A stretch of DNA of 64,000 nucleotides, taken from positions 1-64,000 of the forward strand of contig NZ_BOSG01000002.1 in assembly GCF_018403225.1 (NCBI RefSeq), written 5' to 3'. The notes under the pieces were generated by a model. It searched no databases. It saw nothing but the letters and a program-made list of their open reading frames with translations, and had not been told where the DNA came from. Source of the stretch: Paenibacillus sp. J23TS9. Lineage in GTDB: Bacteria; Bacillota; Bacilli; Paenibacillales; Paenibacillaceae. The translations under genes were made by a program, and so were the position numbers. Shown here piece after piece: positions 60,650-64,000 of the stretch (the first letter of the stretch is position 1; each line of letters begins with the position of its first letter).

Positions 60650-62284
60650 ATGAAAAAGCCTTCAAAAATCAACAAGGCGGCAGCTGCTTCTCTCGTTCTT
60701 GCCCTCTCCATACCAGCAGTTGCTGCAGCTTCGGACTCCCAGGAGGAAACATCCTATACCCCCGTACGTGACATTGCCGAAAAGCTTAATGTACAGATTC
60801 AGTGGGATCAGTCTGCTCATACCATCACGCTGAATAAGGGCGACCAGACACTGGTTATTACTCCGGGCGGGAATCAAGGCGTACTCAACGGCAAAACCGT
60901 ACAGGTAGGCGGCTCCGTCCGCCTCGTTGCTGGAAGAACATTGGTCCCCGCGGCTTTTCTACCCGGCATATTTGGGGAAGCCTCAGCCAGCAGTGGCAGC
61001 TTGAGTGATTCACCCGATTCAGATAACAAGGCAGATTCCTTCTTCAAGGAGCTCCAAGCCGGCAATGGCACGAAAGCCGCTGATGATATGAGCCCTACGC
61101 TCAAAAAAGCCCTGCCGGTGCAAGCTCTGAATATGCTGTGGAGCAATTATGAGCAGTTGTACGGCAAAGCTGAATCTGGCAAGACTCTCAAAACGGAACA
61201 AGACAACGCAGTTCATCATAACGTAAACTACTCCGTGCAAATGGGCCAGATCCCTCTGAACATCACACTCCGGCTGAGCACCAGCGGATTGGTGGATGAT
61301 ATGCTTATCACCCCTGCCAGCGCCGCAGGATACCAAAAGCCTGCGTATGACAATCCTGCAGTCTATACCGAACAAGAGATACGTATTGGAACTGGGGACC
61401 TCGCACTGCCAGGTACCCTGACCTTGCCTCTAGGCGATGGTCCGTTCCCTGCGGTCGTCCTTGTTCACGGTTCCGGCCCTCAGGACCGCGACAGCTCTAT
61501 CGGAGCCGCCAAGCCGCTCCGAGATTTGGCCGTTGGCCTGGCTGCAAAAGGGATTGCAGTCCTGCGCTATGACAAGGTGACGTATGAGCATACGTTTAAG
61601 ATCGCAGGTGATCCCAAGTTAACGCTGAAAAAGGAAACCGTGAACGACGCCATATCCGCAGTCAAACTGCTGAAACAATCACTGAAGATAGACGCGGAGC
61701 ATGTCTTTGTTGCCGGTCACAGCCAAGGCGGCTTTGTCATGCCGCTAATTATCGATGCCGATCAGGATCATGATATTGCCGGCGCCATTCTGCTCTCCGG
61801 CCCGGGTTCGAGTTTTACGGATACCCTGATCGAACAGCAGCAGGAGCTGGTGGCACGCATCAAAGAATTGGGCCAGGACACGACTCCATATGAACAGCAG
61901 GCAGCTGTCTGGACCGGCATTGCCAATCTTGTTAATGATCCGCAGTATACGGTGGACCATATGCCTGAGAATTTCCCGCTCTCCCCTGCCTACTGGTGGT
62001 TTGAGCAGAAGAACTACAAGCCAACCGCTCTCGCACAAAAGCAGCATACACCGATGCTGATCCTTCAGGGAGAAAATGACTGGCAGGTAACAATGAAACA
62101 ATTTACACAGTGGGAAAGCGCTCTGAAAGACCGCAGCGGCGTCGAATTCAAATCTTATCCGCATATGAACCATCTGCTTGCAAACTATGATGGTATTTCT
62201 ACCGGAGCAGAATATGTGAAGCCCTCCAATGTATCTTCTGAACTCATCTCTGATATTGCCGCCTGGATTCAGAAGCGTAAATAA
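60650..62284 (+). CDS. Secreted alpha/beta hydrolase with stalk and DUF3887 domains
   Basis: 544 residues. Signal peptide (1-27), a copper-amine-oxidase-N-like module (about 35-110: YTPVRDIAEKLN, TLVPAAFLPGIFG), a DUF3887-like domain (about 120-225), then an alpha/beta hydrolase (about 240-544) with VLVHGSGPQDRD and nucleophile Ser358 in AGHSQGG; LILQGENDWQV supplies the Asp region and PHMNH the His. Likely a cell-surface esterase or peptidase-like hydrolase. GAGGAGG precedes the ATG. Confidence 0.9.
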   Translation: MKKPSKINKAAAASLVLALSIPAVAAASDSQEETSYTPVRDIAEKLNVQIQWDQSAHTITLNKGDQTLVITPGGNQGVLNGKTVQVGGSVRLVAGRTLVPAAFLPGIFGEASASSGSLSDSPDSDNKADSFFKELQAGNGTKAADDMSPTLKKALPVQALNMLWSNYEQLYGKAESGKTLKTEQDNAVHHNVNYSVQMGQIPLNITLRLSTSGLVDDMLITPASAAGYQKPAYDNPAVYTEQEIRIGTGDLALPGTLTLPLGDGPFPAVVLVHGSGPQDRDSSIGAAKPLRDLAVGLAAKGIAVLRYDKVTYEHTFKIAGDPKLTLKKETVNDAISAVKLLKQSLKIDAEHVFVAGHSQGGFVMPLIIDADQDHDIAGAILLSGPGSSFTDTLIEQQQELVARIKELGQDTTPYEQQAAVWTGIANLVNDPQYTVDHMPENFPLSPAYWWFEQKNYKPTALAQKQHTPMLILQGENDWQVTMKQFTQWESALKDRSGVEFKSYPHMNHLLANYDGISTGAEYVKPSNVSSELISDIAAWIQKRK

Positions 62285-62400
62285 AGAATAAATAACGCTT
62301 TATACCCCCGGCTTCATCCGCTCGGGATGGATTTACCATCCAGTCTCTGGGATAATGAACACAAGCTATTGTTTATTTTTTCTATGGGAGGTCTATTTCA

Positions 62401-64000
62401 ATGAGTGAAAAACGCGTGATGACAGCCGAGGATCTGCATCGTATGCAATGGGTTAGTGACCCGGCAGTTTCTCCTGAAAACGGTGCGACTGCGTACATAC
62501 TCAAATCAGTCAACACCAAGCATGGCGGATATATAACCCAGATCCGTCTGATTCATCCGGATGGCAGCGGTGATGTTCCATTTACCGCAGGTGAGCAGGA
62601 TGGAACCCCGCAGTGGTCTCCGGACGGTTCGCACCTCGCTTTTCTCCGTAAAAAGGGTGACGCTCGCCAAGTATGGCTGCTGCCTGCACATGGTGGTGAA
62701 GCACAGGCCGTTACCGAGCTTAAACACGGCGTAAGCGCATACAAGTGGTCGCCTGATGGAACAGCCCTGCTGCTTAAGGCGGAAGCGCCTGATGAAATAG
62801 AAGAGACAAACGCAGCCAAAGATGAACCAAAACTGCCTGAAGAGAAAATTATCGACCGTATCCGCTATAAAGCTGACGGAACCGGCCTGATGGGCAGCCG
62901 CAGAACTCATTTATTCGTTTTTGATATCGCGGCAAAAAGCAGCAAACAGATTACTTCGGGAGCATTTGATGTCGGCTCCTTCGCTTGGTCGCCTGACGGT
63001 GCCCAAATTGCTTATACAGCGGAGCTTCCTACCGAGGATATTACCGACCCTGATCTTAGACCAACGAACGATTTGTACGTTACCGACCGCGAAGGCAGCG
63101 CAGCCCGCCAGCTTACAGACGGTAAAATCAGCATCGGATATGTCGGCTACACACCTGACGGCCAGTCTATTCTGATGCTCGCTGACGATATGTCCTGCGG
63201 TTATGCCACACTGACCCGCATCTATCTCATTCCGGCCGTTGGCGGCGAATACCGAGCCCTCTACACGGATCTGGACATTCAGATCGGCCACAGCTGCGTC
63301 AGCGACATGCGCTCCGGTGCCGGAACACCGCCTGTATACAGCCAGGATAAACAGTCCGTTTATATCCAGGTCAGCCAAAATGGCCGTGTGGAAATCGCTC
63401 GCTTTGCCCTGAATGGCTCGGACTTTGAGATCATTGCCGGCGGTGACCGCGAAATCTACCAATTCGCCCTGACGCCAAATGGCGGTTTAATATTCGCAGC
63501 AGCTGATCCGTTGCATCCAGGGGATCTGTTCCGGATGGAGCTGGCCAGCGGTACGGAAACCCGCCTGACCGAGTGCAATCAAGAGCTTTGGAGCGAGCTT
63601 GAGCTCAGCGAGCCGGAGGAGTTCCAATTCCGGGCTGGCGACGGCTGGCCGATGCAGGGATGGATCATGAAGCCAACCGGCTTCCAGGAAGGCTCCAAGG
63701 TCCCTGGCGTTCTCGAAATCCACGGCGGTCCGCAGGTCATGTACGGTCATACGTTCATGCATGAATTCCAGCTGCTTGCCGCAGCGGGCTTTGCTGTATT
63801 CTATACGAATCCGCGCGGCGGACACGGCTACGGCCAGGACCATGTCAACACGGTTCGTGGAGACTACGGCGGACGCGATTATCAGGATCTAATGGATTTC
63901 ACGGACTATGTGCTGGAAACCTACACGTATGTGGACGGCTCCCGTCTGGGCGTAACCGGGGGCAGCTACGGCGGCTTTATGACCAACTGGATCGTTGGAC
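62401..64000 (+). CDS. S9 family peptidase (prolyl-oligopeptidase type), 3' end missing
   Basis: Open from the ATG at 62401 (GGGAGGTC 8 nt upstream) to the window edge, 533 codons; a full-length protein should be about 670 residues. Beta-propeller repeats with PQWSPDGSHLAFLRK, YKWSPDGTALL and FAWSPDGAQIAYTAE, then the catalytic alpha/beta domain (from about 405) with GVLEIHGGPQ, TNPRGGHGYGQ and nucleophile Ser522 in GGSYGGF. Such enzymes remove acylated or other N-terminal residues from short peptides in the cytoplasm. No signal peptide. Confidence 0.93.
   Translation, partial: MSEKRVMTAEDLHRMQWVSDPAVSPENGATAYILKSVNTKHGGYITQIRLIHPDGSGDVPFTAGEQDGTPQWSPDGSHLAFLRKKGDARQVWLLPAHGGEAQAVTELKHGVSAYKWSPDGTALLLKAEAPDEIEETNAAKDEPKLPEEKIIDRIRYKADGTGLMGSRRTHLFVFDIAAKSSKQITSGAFDVGSFAWSPDGAQIAYTAELPTEDITDPDLRPTNDLYVTDREGSAARQLTDGKISIGYVGYTPDGQSILMLADDMSCGYATLTRIYLIPAVGGEYRALYTDLDIQIGHSCVSDMRSGAGTPPVYSQDKQSVYIQVSQNGRVEIARFALNGSDFEIIAGGDREIYQFALTPNGGLIFAAADPLHPGDLFRMELASGTETRLTECNQELWSELELSEPEEFQFRAGDGWPMQGWIMKPTGFQEGSKVPGVLEIHGGPQVMYGHTFMHEFQLLAAAGFAVFYTNPRGGHGYGQDHVNTVRGDYGGRDYQDLMDFTDYVLETYTYVDGSRLGVTGGSYGGFMTNWIVG

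Noticed and set aside
1-64000. CRISPR arrays, insertion sequences, prophage or integrase genes, tRNA genes
   Set aside because: I looked for regularly spaced repeats, transposase or integrase motifs and tRNA-like cloverleaf segments and found none I could support.

Overview
The window comes from a low-to-mid GC Gram-positive bacterium of the Bacillales, most likely a Paenibacillus. Evidence seen directly: strong AGGAGG-type ribosome binding sites on almost every gene, frequent TTG/GTG starts, T-box and purine-riboswitch control, two YesM/YesN-type two-component loci with sugar ABC importers, three secreted enzymes carrying copper-amine-oxidase-like 'stalk' domains, and the order MoxR - DUF58 - transglutaminase - guaA - purine permease known from Bacillus subtilis (yeaC-yeaD-yebA-guaA-pbuG). 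The genus call is inference. I saw no insertion sequence, prophage or CRISPR array.

Layout. 1-556: 5' end of a 16S rRNA gene on the minus strand with its leader and two tandem promoters. 557-7702: guanine-riboswitch-controlled purine permease, a three-gene D-amino-acid catabolic operon (DSD1/D-threonine-aldolase-like enzyme, D-aminoacylase, RidA) and guaA. 7722-13620: transglutaminase/DUF58/MoxR operon and a secreted polysaccharide deacetylase. 13749-18502: DedA protein and two MarR-controlled export or membrane operons. 18755-21792: thiol peroxidase, LCP ligase, hemL. 21890-22260: a structured intergenic repeat present in two diverged tandem copies.

22337-35318 is a carbohydrate locus read leftwards: two GH65 phosphorylases, a beta-phosphoglucomutase, a VanZ protein, histidine kinase, AraC-type response regulator, two ABC permeases and a solute-binding lipoprotein. 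GH65 enzymes release beta-glucose-1-phosphate, which beta-phosphoglucomutase turns into glucose-6-phosphate. Three promoters in this locus (kinase operon, binding protein, GH65 operon) carry the same arrangement: two TGCACAT-like heptamers exactly 21 bp apart, the nearer one exactly 22 bp upstream of the -10 box. A fourth, weaker one lies before the permeases. This is the best-supported new observation: a compact regulon probably run by the local response regulator.

35319-37163: T-box leader and a tryptophanyl-tRNA synthetase of the non-B.-subtilis type. 37184-46645: SGNH hydrolase, then a second sugar-sensing and uptake locus where a membrane-tethered binding protein sits between the kinase and the response regulator genes. 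46829-51967: small acidic protein, inositol-phosphatase family protein, UV endonuclease, D-Ala-D-Ala ligase, amidase-domain protein. 52097-55175: aconitase with a three-half-site operator-like element. 55184-58097: a WYL-domain regulator with two paralogous proteins of unknown function. 58233-64000: zinc-ribbon protein, two overlapping tiny ORFs, a GntR/DUF1648 operon with a perfect palindromic operator, a secreted alpha/beta hydrolase and the 5' part of an S9 peptidase cut by the window end.
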